Numbered from the stretch's first letter, positions 37,723 through 46,325 are shown. The stretch: 64,000 bases of DNA from Frankineae bacterium MT45 (GCA_900100325.1 LT629697.1:2787423-2851422); one strand, 5' to 3'. Program-made: numbers and translations. Notes: generated by a model not told the origin, from the sequence alone.

Positions 37723-38211
37723 CTAGTGCAGGTTCAGGCAACCGTCGAATTCGAAGAGGGGGTTCGTCACGGTTCGTCCGCTCGCGGCCTTGAAGGTCTG
37801 CGGGCCAACCACCGAGGAGGGCCCCGTTGCCACGTAACAGCCGGTGGCCTCGACCGAAAGGTCATAGACGATCGGCTCGATGTGCCCGTCCGGGTAAGGG
37901 AAATTCACCACGCACGACCAGTCGTCCCCCGCTCCGGAGTAACTGCTGGCTGAGCTGCCGGAGCGCGGGGCCGGTGCGACGTTGCTGGCGATCACGCCGC
38001 GGGTGCACTGGGCATAGCCATCGGGCGTTTTGTCGGATCCGCGATTGCCCAGCGCCTGCTGATCGAGCACGTAGAGGCGGGCGAAGGTGGGGCCGACGGC
38101 CGCCTCCAGGCCGTGACCGGTGATCTGCGACGTGCCACAGCCGGCCAGCGAGAACGCCAGAGCGGCACTGAGGGCGGCCGCTGCAGCTGCTGAGAAGTGG
38201 CGTCGGCTCAT
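37723..38211 (-). CDS. Putative lipoprotein coupled to ABC transporter
   Basis: The 162-residue protein has a classic lipobox: a hydrophobic signal ending ALAFSLAGCGTS, so Cys25 would be lipidated. The mature part is small, with two conserved-looking Cys residues (QCTRGV, WSCVVNFPYPDG) and the pattern FEFDGCLNLH at the end. No family was recognised. It overlaps the ABC permease by four bases, so it is part of that operon and may be a surface partner of the transporter. Confidence 0.72.
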   Translation of the reverse strand: MSRRHFSAAAAAALSAALAFSLAGCGTSQITGHGLEAAVGPTFARLYVLDQQALGNRGSDKTPDGYAQCTRGVIASNVAPAPRSGSSASSYSGAGDDWSCVVNFPYPDGHIEPIVYDLSVEATGCYVATGPSSVVGPQTFKAASGRTVTNPLFEFDGCLNLH

Positions 38212-39065
38212 CGGTTGGTCTCGTCACGACGAGCGAGCACTGTCAGCGTCACCGCGCAGAATGCCACGAGATAGACGGCACTCCACACCTCTCCCCGATG
38301 CAGCGAACCGAGCGCCTGCGGATCCATGAAGTACCCGTGCCAGGCGATGAAGGTCGTCGACGGGAGTGCGTCGCGTATCACCGAGATGCTCTCCAGCATG
38401 AGCAGTAGCTGCAGGAGGAGACCAACCACCGTCGGGCCGATGATCCCGGCCAGTGAGTTGCGAGTCAGCACCGAGACACTCGTCGCGAAGGCGGCGAAGG
38501 CTAGCGACGGCAGCAGCACGGACGCCCAACTGAGCGCGATCTTGGAGAGCGCTCCGGCGCCGGTGACCGTGCCCCCGGAGAGCGTCACCAGTGGATGGGC
38601 GCCCTCGACGAGCAGGCCGGCCGCGGTGCTGGAGACGGCCAGGATGCTGATCATCGCCACCGAGTAGCAGGCGACCGCCAGCAGCTTCGCGACGTAGATC
38701 GTCATCGGGCGCACCGAGCGCGTCAGTAGCAGCGGCCAGGTGCCGAGATGATCCTCGGTCGAGAAGATGTCTCCGGCGACGATCGCGACCAGCAGTGGCA
38801 GCGCCCAGGCGCCGGCGAAGCCGAGCACCACCAACGGCACCGCGAACCCGGAGTCGTGAATCCAGCGGCCGAAGAGCGTGTCCGAGGGGAGCGACTGGCT
38901 CACCCGCATCGCCCCGGCAAAGGCGAACGGGCCCACGAGGCAGACGACGAAGGCCAGCCGGGTTCGCCACTGGGCCGCCAGTTTCTCCAGCTCCCAGAGC
39001 AGCACCGCTCCGGTACCGGGGGCGCGGGTGCGCCGGACCGGTGTGGCCTCGACGAGCGCGGTCAC
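38208..39065 (-). CDS. ABC-2-type permease
   Basis: The 285-residue protein has six predicted membrane helices, starting after a basic N-terminus (RTRAPGTGAVLLWELEKLAAQWRTRLAF). Visible blocks are VPLVVLGFAGAWALPLLVAIVAGDIFSTEDHLGTWPLLLTRSV and YVAKLLAVACYSVAMISIL. That is the NosY/bacitracin-immunity type of ABC-2 permease that works with a single ATPase. It overlaps the ATPase gene by four bases. It sits directly beside the RiPP-like locus, so self-protection or peptide transport is possible, but this is inference. Confidence 0.88.
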   Translation of the reverse strand: MTALVEATPVRRTRAPGTGAVLLWELEKLAAQWRTRLAFVVCLVGPFAFAGAMRVSQSLPSDTLFGRWIHDSGFAVPLVVLGFAGAWALPLLVAIVAGDIFSTEDHLGTWPLLLTRSVRPMTIYVAKLLAVACYSVAMISILAVSSTAAGLLVEGAHPLVTLSGGTVTGAGALSKIALSWASVLLPSLAFAAFATSVSVLTRNSLAGIIGPTVVGLLLQLLLMLESISVIRDALPSTTFIAWHGYFMDPQALGSLHRGEVWSAVYLVAFCAVTLTVLARRDETNR

Positions 39066-40069
39066 GGCGCCTCTCCGATTGCCGGCACTCGCAAGTCGGC
39101 ATCGCCGTCGGCGGCGATGAGTTGGAGGAACATGGCCTCCAGTGCGCTGTCCTGCCGCTGCAACTCCCGGATCGCAACTGACGCCCGGCCGAGCTCGATC
39201 GTCAGCCTGTCCAGCTGCGGGACGTCACCTCGTATCAGCAGCCCACCGTCTCGGTGCCGCGTCGCATGCAGTGATTGCCCCACGATTCTCAGGGCCGCCT
39301 CGTCGTCGGACGTGATGAGGCGGTAGGTCGGATCGGGGGCCTGCGCCCGCAGCCCGTCCATCGACCCGGTGTAGCTCGTCCGGCCGTGGTTGAGCACCGT
39401 CACCGCATCGCAGACGAGCTCGACCTCGCTCATGTCGTGGCTGCTCAGCAGCACCGCGGCCCCGGATCCGGCGATGGCCCGCAGAATCACGTGTAGATCG
39501 ATCACGCCGAGCGGGTCGAGACCGGTGGTGGGCTCATCGACGATCAGCAGCCTCGGCTGGCGCAGCAGTGCCGCGGCCAGGGCCAGACGCTGGCGCTGCC
39601 CGGTGCTGAAGGCGCCGACCCGCCGGCGCTGCACCTCCAGCAGCCCGCACTGCTCCAGCACCTCCTGGATAGCCTCGTCACTGCGCTCACCGTCCAGCGC
39701 GGCCAGCAGCTCAAGATTCTTCCGGGCCGAGAAATACGGGTAAAAGCGGGGTGAATCGACGAAGCCGGCGACACCCCCGGTGCGGGCCACCGCCGAGCTC
39801 GGCGGTCCACCGAGCACTTCGATGAGGCCATTGTCTGGTCGCACCAGCCCGAAGATGACCCGCAGCAGCGTGGTCTTTCCCGCGCCATTCGGCCCGAGCA
39901 AGCCATGGATTGATCCAGGTTTTACGGCAAGTTCGGCTCCGGCCAGGGCGGTGACTGAACCGAAGCACTTGCCGACGCCCACCACCGAGAGCAGCGGTTC
40001 GGGGTCAGGCTCCTGCTCCACCAGCCGCAGCCTCGAGCCCGGTACGGCGGCGGCTCCCGACAGCGTCAC
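39062..40069 (-). CDS. ABC transporter ATPase (CcmA/BcrA-like)
   Basis: The 335-residue ATPase has Walker A GLLGPNGAGKTTLLR, a Q-loop-like segment, the signature AFSTGQRQRLALAAALLRQPRLLIVDEPTTGLDPLG (Walker B included) and the switch His in LLSSHDMSEVELVCDAV. The N-terminal 25 residues and a C-terminal ~110-residue tail are variable, as in drug- or lantibiotic-export ATPases. It pairs with the overlapping ABC-2 permease. It begins 87 bases downstream of the BlaI-like gene on the same strand. Confidence 0.93.
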   Translation of the reverse strand: MTLSGAAAVPGSRLRLVEQEPDPEPLLSVVGVGKCFGSVTALAGAELAVKPGSIHGLLGPNGAGKTTLLRVIFGLVRPDNGLIEVLGGPPSSAVARTGGVAGFVDSPRFYPYFSARKNLELLAALDGERSDEAIQEVLEQCGLLEVQRRRVGAFSTGQRQRLALAAALLRQPRLLIVDEPTTGLDPLGVIDLHVILRAIAGSGAAVLLSSHDMSEVELVCDAVTVLNHGRTSYTGSMDGLRAQAPDPTYRLITSDDEAALRIVGQSLHATRHRDGGLLIRGDVPQLDRLTIELGRASVAIRELQRQDSALEAMFLQLIAADGDADLRVPAIGEAP

Positions 40070-40156
40070 GTTCGCGACGCTAGTCCGGCGAGGCCGCGTC
40101 AGAGTGAATTCAAGTTGAACGTCGAGTTGCCTTCGGCTGAAACCGACTCCAGCGGA

Positions 40157-40537
40157 CTAGGCCTGCAACTCGCTATGAGCCGTCACGTGCTGCAGCCGCG
40201 CGCGTAACGCCTGCCTGAGATGGGGGTCCAGGGTGTCGACGAACCGGGAGAGCACCAGTTCCACGTCGTCGGCACCCTGGAGCTGGTCGTACATGCGCCG
40301 AGCGACCAGACCGGCGTCGTCAAAGACCGGAAGATACGCATGCGCCCGCCCGACGAGTTCTCGCCGCACCACGCCCTTGTCGAAGAGCCGGATCAGGATC
40401 GTCTGCACAGTGTTGTAGGCAAGCGTGCCGCCGAACTCGACGACCAGATCACCGGCAGTCATCGGCCGATCAGCCGCCCACAGCAGGGCGAGCACTTCAG
40501 CCTCCAGGCCACCGGCCGCCCGACGCTGACCGGCCAT
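40157..40537 (-). CDS. BlaI/MecI/CopY-family transcriptional regulator
   Basis: From ATG 40537 the protein is 126 residues, the normal size. The winged helix is visible: GGLEAEVLALLWAADRPMTAGDLVVEFGGTLAYNTVQTILIRLFDKGVVRRELVGRAHAYLPV. It is followed by a short dimerisation region (ELVLSRFVDTLDPHLRQALRARL). A BlaR1/MecR1 sensor protease is not adjacent, so signal input is unknown. It is divergent from the MFS-S9-RiPP operon and upstream of the ABC operon, so it could repress either or both. Confidence 0.9.
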   Translation of the reverse strand: MAGQRRAAGGLEAEVLALLWAADRPMTAGDLVVEFGGTLAYNTVQTILIRLFDKGVVRRELVGRAHAYLPVFDDAGLVARRMYDQLQGADDVELVLSRFVDTLDPHLRQALRARLQHVTAHSELQA

Positions 40538-40759
40538 GTCGAGGGTGATCCTTCCGCCAGATGTCCAGACAGACAGGCCTGAATCGTACCTGCGGAACGT
40601 GCTGGTGATCTGACGACGTCCCCATCGCCCAGCAGATTCGTAGCCGTCGCTGGGGCGATGCGTTGCCGATGTCGGGGCGAACCGCGTTCGCCCTGCTACT
40701 CGCTGTATCAGCACCGGTGGCACCACCTCGTCTCTTGTGACAGCGAGGAGGTGGACGAA
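40538..40759. promoter_or_regulatory. Divergent promoter region of BlaI-like and RiPP-operon genes
   Basis: The 222-base gap should hold promoters for both directions. It contains GGGCGAAC-CGC-GTTCGCCC (40675-40693), an 8-bp-arm inverted repeat, and a bulged repeat CATCGCCCAGC...GCTGGGGCGATG (40623-40660). I see no TACA-N-TGTA sequence of the classical BlaI/MecI operator type. Whether these inverted repeats are operators or RNA hairpins cannot be told by reading alone. Confidence 0.4.
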
Positions 40760-42181
40760 TTGGTAGCGAACGTCGATACCGTCGGGACGACCACGCAAGC
40801 GCGTGGCGATGACGTGAATGATGACGTGAATCCGGCCAAGGACGAGTTCCTTATGCCCGCTACCGATCGTCGCCGAGCCAAGGACTTCCGCCGCTACTGG
40901 GTGGCCGGTGCCATCGACGCGATGGGTTCGCATGCCGCCACGATCGTCGTCCCGCTGATCATCCTCGGCGCTGGTGGCTCGGTGACCCTGGCTGGCGCGG
41001 TCGCAACAATCAGCATCGCTGTCGAGACCGCGGTTGAACCGGTCGCCGGCGTGGTGGCCGACCGGGTGTCACGCCGCTCGATGATGATCCTCGCCGCGCT
41101 CTTCGCCGCCGCCGCCGCCCTCGCGCTGGCGATCGTGGTGGCCCAGGATCACTACCGGCTCGACGTCGTCATTGCCCTCGTACTGGCCGAGTCGATCTCC
41201 ACCGCCTGCTACGGCGCCGCGGCCCAGGGGGCGATCCGCCAACTCCTGCCACCGGATGATCCGCAGCCCGCCCTGGCCGCACTGCAGGCGCGGGATCAGG
41301 GAGCCGCCCTCGTCGGCCCGCCGGTCGGCGGGCTGCTCTTCAGCCTCACCCGCTGGGCCCCGCTGCTGCTCAACGCCGTCTCCTACGTCGTGACGGCGGT
41401 CCTCGTCGCCACCATCCGCACCGACCTCTCGCCCACTGCGGAATTGGATGGCCAGAGCAACGAACTCTGTGACGACGATTGCCAAGACCCGTGCCGGGAG
41501 CATGCCGGCGACCTCCCGCGAGAGAGCCTTCTCGAGTCGAGCAAGGCGGGGCTGCGACTGGCCTTCGGCCACCCTTTCCTGCGCTTCGCGCTGACCTGGG
41601 GCGCCGGGATCAACGCCGTCTTCTCCACCGTCTACTACGTGATCCTCCTCAACGCCGGCGCGGCCGGCTCCTCGGCCGCCGCGATCGGGGTGCTCCTCGG
41701 CGTCGCCTCCGGCCTCGGGTTGATCGGCTCGCTGGCCGCCCCGGCGGTACTGCGCCGAGTCACACCGACGAGGCTGATCCCCTTTACTTCTTGGCTAATG
41801 GTGCTCCTCGTAGCGGCCATGGGCTTCACCGGCGAGCTCTTTGCCCGCGGCGTGCTGTTAGGCGCGGTACTGCTGGTCTCCCCCGCCGTCAGCATCCTCT
41901 TCCAGTCCTACGCCATCGCCACCATCCCGGTGGAGCTGCAGGGACGCGTCGGCGGGGTGATGGGCTTCTTCCTCGGGGTTTCGCTGCTCGTCGCACCGAT
42001 CAGCGCCGGACTCATGGTGCAGTGGCTCTCCGGTTGGGTCATCACCACAGTGCTCGCGGTACTCCTGGCCGCGCTGGCGATCTATGCCCGCACCGGAACC
42101 AAGGCGCTGCTGGAATGCGCGGCGGCAGCGGCTGAAGCTAGTGACGCAACCGATCCGTCCCAGTCGACGGTGGAGGTCTGA
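40760..42181 (+). CDS. MFS exporter, first gene of the RiPP-like operon
   Basis: I choose TTG 40760 because AGGAGG (40746-40751) lies eight bases upstream; ATG 40853 is an alternative. The product is ~473 residues with twelve helices. Visible MFS elements are DAMGSHAATIVVPLIILGAGGSVTLAGAV, GVVADRVSRRSMMILAAL (loop 2-3 motif A) and ARDQGAALVGPPVGGLLFSLTRWAPLLLNAVSY. A central loop is acidic and Cys-containing (DDDCQDPCREH). It belongs to the MFS type used for antibiotic efflux. The stop lies two bases before the S9 peptidase ATG, so it likely exports the mature peptide or confers immunity. Confidence 0.88.
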   Translation: MVANVDTVGTTTQARGDDVNDDVNPAKDEFLMPATDRRRAKDFRRYWVAGAIDAMGSHAATIVVPLIILGAGGSVTLAGAVATISIAVETAVEPVAGVVADRVSRRSMMILAALFAAAAALALAIVVAQDHYRLDVVIALVLAESISTACYGAAAQGAIRQLLPPDDPQPALAALQARDQGAALVGPPVGGLLFSLTRWAPLLLNAVSYVVTAVLVATIRTDLSPTAELDGQSNELCDDDCQDPCREHAGDLPRESLLESSKAGLRLAFGHPFLRFALTWGAGINAVFSTVYYVILLNAGAAGSSAAAIGVLLGVASGLGLIGSLAAPAVLRRVTPTRLIPFTSWLMVLLVAAMGFTGELFARGVLLGAVLLVSPAVSILFQSYAIATIPVELQGRVGGVMGFFLGVSLLVAPISAGLMVQWLSGWVITTVLAVLLAALAIYARTGTKALLECAAAAAEASDATDPSQSTVEV

Positions 42182-42183
42182 CG

Positions 42184-43989
42184 ATGGAACTGTCGATCGA
42201 ACTCGTCCCGCCGACGCTCCCCAGCGCGGCCGAAGCCGCCCCGAACCGGCAGTGCACGATCGCCGACGCGGGTGGACGCTGTGAGGTCTTTACCCTCGAC
42301 GCGACGAGTGGCCGCCGGCGACAGGTGACGCGCCGTTCGAATGGCACCACGATGGGCGACATCAGCCCCTCCGGCGCCACCATCTGGTGGTTCGACGACG
42401 ACCTTGCCGGAGTCGGCCGCTGGATGGTCCAGCCCTTCGGTGGCGGCCCGGACGTAGTCGCGCTCCCCGGCGTCGCCGGCGGCCGCCACGCGGGGCTCGC
42501 GATGTCGGCCGACGACAGTGCCGCGATCGGAGTCGCCGACGAAACCGGCTTCGACGTCTACCTGCGCCGTAGCAACAGCGACGGGTTCACCCACCTGCTG
42601 CGCCGTCACGGTGCCGGTGAAGTGGTGGACCTTAGCCCGGACGCCTCCCGCCTGGTCATCGCCTCGGTTCCGCAGTCCCCCACCGCGCTCGAGGTCCACG
42701 ACCTCACCGGTGGCGTACCGACGGTGCTCTCCGGAGCCGAAATGCCCTTGTGGAGCAGCGGATTCCGGATCGGCGACGGGCCGGCCACCCTGCTGCTGAC
42801 CCGTCAGACCGAGGCCGGGTACCAGGTGGGGACATGGAGTGCCGCCGACGGTAGCCACTTCTGGCCCGAGGTCTTCGATACGGAGATCTCGACCAGTTGG
42901 GGCCCGGACGGCTCAGCGTTGATCCGCCAGGATCGCCATGCCCGCAGCCGCCTGCTGCGCCTCGACCTCAGCAATGGTCGGCGGCAGTTGCTGCCGACTC
43001 CACCCGGCACCATCCTGGACGCGAATCCACACGCCGACGGCGAGATCCACTACCTCTGGACCGACGTCCAGACCCCTCCGGTCGCGCGACGGGTACTCCT
43101 CCGCGACGCGGTCAGCGACACCCTCAGCGGCAGTGTCAGCGACACCGTGAGCGGACGGCCGGCGGCCGACTCGGGCGCGGACGAGATCTGGGCGGAGACC
43201 GCGGGCGGGCCCGTCCACGTGCTCTGGAACCCACCGACCGGCGAGGCCGGCGAGTCAACCGGGCAGCCCTGGCCGACCGTCTTCCTGCTCCACGGCGGCC
43301 CCCACCAGCAGGATCGCGACGCCTACGACCCGGCGATCGCCATGTGCAACGCGGCCGGGTTGGCCGTCGCGCGGGTGAACTACCGCGGTTCCAGCGGATA
43401 CGGCCCACAGTGGCGCAGCGACTTCAGCGCCGGCGTCGGCTTGACCCAACTCGAAGATCTGGCCGCCGCCCGCGAGGAGCTAGTACGGCGGGGGCTGGCC
43501 GATGCGCAGGCCGTGGCCGTCGCCGGCTGGTCGTGGGGTGGCTACCTCAGCCTGCTGGCCGCCGGGGTACAACCCACCCTCTGGCGCGCGGCCGCCGCCG
43601 CCTACCCGATCGCCGACTACCCACAGGCCTACGCCGGAGGTACGACCGAACTTCGGGCCTTGGACGAACACCTCTTCGGGGGCACCCCGCAGCAGCATCC
43701 GCAGCGCTACCGGGACGCGTCACCGGCCACCTACGTCGCACAGGTCAAGGCGCCGGTCCTGCTCATCGCCGGGGTCCACGATCCTCGCTGCCCGGCGGCC
43801 CAGATCGAGTCCTACGCCGACCAACTGCGTAGCGGCGGCGGGTCGGTCCGGCTGATCCGCAGCGAAGCCGGCCACGGCGTCCAATCCGGACAGGCGTCGG
43901 TGGATGAGCTCATCGAACTCGTCACGTTCCTGGCCGGTGAATTGCACGACCAGAACGTCACCGCCCTAGTCGGCAGTGAGGCGCCCTGA
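42184..43989 (+). CDS. S9-family prolyl oligopeptidase-like serine peptidase
   Basis: The 601-residue protein has a seven-bladed-propeller-type N-terminal region (about 1-330) and a C-terminal alpha/beta-hydrolase. Family signatures are FLLHGGPHQQDRDAYDPAIAMCNAAGLAVARVNYRGSSGYG, then AGWSWGGYLSLLAA with Ser450, VHDPRC with Asp533, and EAGHGV with His564. Such enzymes cleave short peptides, often after Pro. It is a candidate leader peptidase for the precursor, which has one Pro just before the valine run. It is two bases after the MFS gene and 83 bases before the precursor. Confidence 0.92.
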   Translation: MELSIELVPPTLPSAAEAAPNRQCTIADAGGRCEVFTLDATSGRRRQVTRRSNGTTMGDISPSGATIWWFDDDLAGVGRWMVQPFGGGPDVVALPGVAGGRHAGLAMSADDSAAIGVADETGFDVYLRRSNSDGFTHLLRRHGAGEVVDLSPDASRLVIASVPQSPTALEVHDLTGGVPTVLSGAEMPLWSSGFRIGDGPATLLLTRQTEAGYQVGTWSAADGSHFWPEVFDTEISTSWGPDGSALIRQDRHARSRLLRLDLSNGRRQLLPTPPGTILDANPHADGEIHYLWTDVQTPPVARRVLLRDAVSDTLSGSVSDTVSGRPAADSGADEIWAETAGGPVHVLWNPPTGEAGESTGQPWPTVFLLHGGPHQQDRDAYDPAIAMCNAAGLAVARVNYRGSSGYGPQWRSDFSAGVGLTQLEDLAAAREELVRRGLADAQAVAVAGWSWGGYLSLLAAGVQPTLWRAAAAAYPIADYPQAYAGGTTELRALDEHLFGGTPQQHPQRYRDASPATYVAQVKAPVLLIAGVHDPRCPAAQIESYADQLRSGGGSVRLIRSEAGHGVQSGQASVDELIELVTFLAGELHDQNVTALVGSEAP

Positions 43990-44057
43990 CCCGTTAGAGC
44001 GCGTGGCCAACAGACCATCAACAAAACTCGGGCGTTCCGCCCGCGAACTAGCATCTG

Positions 44058-44066
44058 AAGGAGGTG
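44058..44066 (+). promoter_or_regulatory. Strong ribosome binding site of the small peptide gene
   Basis: AAGGAGGTG lies six bases before ATG 44073, an almost full complement to the 16S rRNA anti-SD. It is far stronger than the sites of the flanking genes, consistent with high production of a short precursor peptide. Confidence 0.85.
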
Positions 44067-44072
44067 AGAGCG

Positions 44073-44171
44073 ATGCGCAAGACAATTGTGAAGAACGACC
44101 CCCTGGACATGATCAACCAGAACCGAGCCCGGCCGGTCGTCGTCGTGGTCGTCATCATCGTACGGCGCTAG
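44073..44171 (+). CDS. RiPP-like precursor peptide with polyvaline core
   Basis: A 32-residue peptide, missed by length cut-offs. It has a strong SD six bases upstream. Residues 1-17 (MRKTIVKNDPLDMINQN) form a basic/acidic leader-like part; residues 18-20 are Arg-Ala-Arg. Residue 21 is Pro, followed by six Val (22-27), two Ile (28-29), Val30 and two Arg. It lies in the same operon as, and 159 bases before, a B12-radical-SAM enzyme, a genomic link typical of C-methylated RiPPs such as bottromycin and polytheonamide. Beta-methylated valine (tert-leucine) is the expected product if so. Cleavage at Pro21 by the S9 peptidase is possible. The role is inferred. Confidence 0.82.
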   Translation: MRKTIVKNDPLDMINQNRARPVVVVVVIIVRR

Positions 44172-44230
44172 TTCGCCGGCGCCGGCCGACGATCCGCTGG
44201 CGGATCCGGACCGGCAATTGCCCAACGAGG

Positions 44231-44263
44231 GCTGTCGGGGCGAGATGAGTTCGCCCCGACAGC
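44231..44263 (+). terminator. Strong hairpin between precursor peptide and radical SAM genes
   Basis: A perfect 13-bp inverted repeat (GCTGTCGGGGCGA, 44231-44243, and its complement 44251-44263) encloses the loop GATGAGT. It is in the 159-base gap after the peptide stop. No U-tract follows. It is a plausible leaky terminator or RNA stabiliser that keeps peptide mRNA in excess over the enzyme mRNA, as seen in many RiPP operons. Confidence 0.75.
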
Positions 44264-44330
44264 TCTCCGGCCAGATTACCCGTTCCCACCTCGAATTCAC
44301 CCGCAAACTCGATGCCCGAAGGGGCCGATC

Positions 44331-46325
44331 ATGCAGATCGCACTCGTCAACATGCCATGGGCGCTCATCGACGTGCCCTCCCTAGCCGTCGGGATTCTCG
44401 GCCGATCGGCCCGCCAGACGCTCCCCGATGCCCGGGTCAACGTGGTGCACGCAAACCTGGAGTACGTCGACTGGCTCTGCGAGCGCCGCGAGTTCACCCT
44501 GGGCGAGTACCACTTCCTCGCCCTCGAGTCCTACTTCGCCGGCCTCGGGGACTGGGTCTTCTCCTCGGCGCTCTACGACGACCCGCAGTGGCGCAACGAG
44601 CACATCGGCCACGAACTCGCCTACACCCCGGAGCAGGAGAAGCTCAGCCTCGAACTGCACGCCAGCGCCTGCGAGTTCATCGACGATCTGGTGACGCGCA
44701 TCCTGGCCGACAACCCCGATGTGGTCGGGTTTACCTCGACATTCCAGCAGAACACGGCCTCGCTGGCCGCGGCTCGCGTACTCAAGGCGCGGGCACCGCA
44801 CGTCATCACCATGATGGGCGGGGCCAACTGCGATGGCGCGCAGGGCGCGGCCGTCGCCCGCAACTTCGGCTTCGTCGACTTCGTGGTGCGCGGTGAGGGG
44901 GAACACGCCTTCCCGGCCCTGCTGCTTGCCCTCGACGACGCGCGCCGCGAAGGGCGGCCGGCAGCACCCGAGGCGCTGGCCCGCATCGATGGACTCTGCT
45001 GGCGCGATGGGTCGGGGAGTGTCGTGGCCAACGACATGAGCCGCACTCCCCTGGCCCCGGCCGAGATCGTCGCCCCGGACTACGACGGGTACTTCGAGCG
45101 GCTGGAGGCCTCGATCGCCCATGACTGGGTGGAGCCGAAACTCGTCCTCGAAGGGGCCCGGGGCTGCTGGTGGGGCGAGAAGCATCACTGCACTTTCTGC
45201 GGATTGAACGGCACATTCATGCAGTTCCGCAGCAAGAGCCCGAGCAAGTTCTACGACGAGATCATCGACCAGGTGCGGCGCCACCAGGTGATGGACATGT
45301 TCATCGTCGACAACATCCTCGACATGAACTACCTGCGCTCGCTCATCCCAGCCCTGGCCGAATCGGGCTACGACCTGCGCCTGCAGTACGAGATCAAGTC
45401 CAACCTCAAACGCCCGCAACTGGCCGCACTGGCCGATGCCGGCCTGGTGAACGTGCAGCCCGGCATCGAGAGCCTGAGCACGAGTGTCCTGAAAATCATG
45501 GACAAAGGGGTCACCGGGGCGCTCAACGTCCGGATGCTGCGGGACGCCGCCACCGTCGGGTTGTCGGTCTCATGGAACTACCTCTACGGCTTCCCGGGCG
45601 AGCAGAGTCAGGACTACGAGGACGTCCTGGCCCAGCTGCCGGCTCTGCACCACCTGCCACCACTGGAGGCGGTCGCCCGCATCGCGATCGAGCGCTTCAG
45701 CCCCTTCTTCGACCGCCCGGAACTCGGATTCGGCGACGCCCGCCCCGACCCGCAGTATCGCCGCACCTACGACCTGCCCGAAGAGGAACTGCGAGAACTG
45801 GCCTACCTCTTCACGGCCGACCCCCACGGCATCGATGACGAACTCTCCGACCGTCTCCGCGCCGCGGCCCGGCTCTGGCAGGACGGCTACCCGGACTCGA
45901 CCCTGACCCACGTCGACCTCGGCGAGGAGATCCTGCTGGTCAGTCACCGCAAGTCCTTCGACTGGTCGGTGCATTGGCTGCGCGACCCGCTGGAGACGGC
46001 GATGTTCCGGCTGCTCGACCAGCCGCACTCGGTCGCCTCGCTGCTCGAACACCTGCGTAAGGGCGGGGACGGGGTGATCGAGACGACCGACGTCGAGGCC
46101 GTACTGGGTGAGTGGCGCGACCTCGGCATCGTCTTCACCGACAACGGCCAGTACATCCAAGTGGCGCCGGAGGCGACCAATCAGGAGCTGGTGCGGTTCG
46201 CCCGTACCTATGAGTTCGACCCTGAGCCAGAGACGGGCGCTGACCCTGATAGTCCCGACTCAGACGGCGATCCCGACGGGGCGCGGCAACAAGCCGACGC
46301 ACCGGTACTGGAGGCAGCGCGATGA
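44331..46325 (+). CDS. B12-binding radical SAM enzyme, RiPP C-methyltransferase type
   Basis: The 664-residue protein has an N-terminal cobalamin-binding-like region (ALVNMPWALIDVPSLAVGILG; VVGFTSTFQQNTASLAAARVLKARAPHVITMMGGANCDG; VVRGEGEHAFPALL). It also has a radical SAM core with Cys279-x7-Cys287-x2-Cys290 in ARGCWWGEKHHCTFCGLNG. That context is the pattern of the RiPP maturation radical SAM protein 1 family. Further core parts are SNLKRPQLAALADAGLVNVQPGIESLS and SVSWNYLYGFPGEQ. A C-terminal ~130 residues is acidic and DUF-like. Family members install methyl groups on unactivated carbons; here the target is probably valine/isoleucine of the adjacent peptide. ATG follows a short GGGG. Confidence 0.93.
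   Translation: MQIALVNMPWALIDVPSLAVGILGRSARQTLPDARVNVVHANLEYVDWLCERREFTLGEYHFLALESYFAGLGDWVFSSALYDDPQWRNEHIGHELAYTPEQEKLSLELHASACEFIDDLVTRILADNPDVVGFTSTFQQNTASLAAARVLKARAPHVITMMGGANCDGAQGAAVARNFGFVDFVVRGEGEHAFPALLLALDDARREGRPAAPEALARIDGLCWRDGSGSVVANDMSRTPLAPAEIVAPDYDGYFERLEASIAHDWVEPKLVLEGARGCWWGEKHHCTFCGLNGTFMQFRSKSPSKFYDEIIDQVRRHQVMDMFIVDNILDMNYLRSLIPALAESGYDLRLQYEIKSNLKRPQLAALADAGLVNVQPGIESLSTSVLKIMDKGVTGALNVRMLRDAATVGLSVSWNYLYGFPGEQSQDYEDVLAQLPALHHLPPLEAVARIAIERFSPFFDRPELGFGDARPDPQYRRTYDLPEEELRELAYLFTADPHGIDDELSDRLRAAARLWQDGYPDSTLTHVDLGEEILLVSHRKSFDWSVHWLRDPLETAMFRLLDQPHSVASLLEHLRKGGDGVIETTDVEAVLGEWRDLGIVFTDNGQYIQVAPEATNQELVRFARTYEFDPEPETGADPDSPDSDGDPDGARQQADAPVLEAAR

Noticed and set aside
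40658-40759. ATG 40658 as start for the MFS gene
   Set aside because: The added residues are Arg/Cys-rich and not MFS-like, and no ribosome site precedes it. AGGAGG is placed for TTG 40760.
43976-44248. 90-residue open frame overlapping the small peptide gene
   Set aside because: It is out of frame with the peptide, Arg-rich, overlaps the S9 gene end and has no ribosome site. The in-frame 32-residue peptide with AAGGAGGTG is the better reading.
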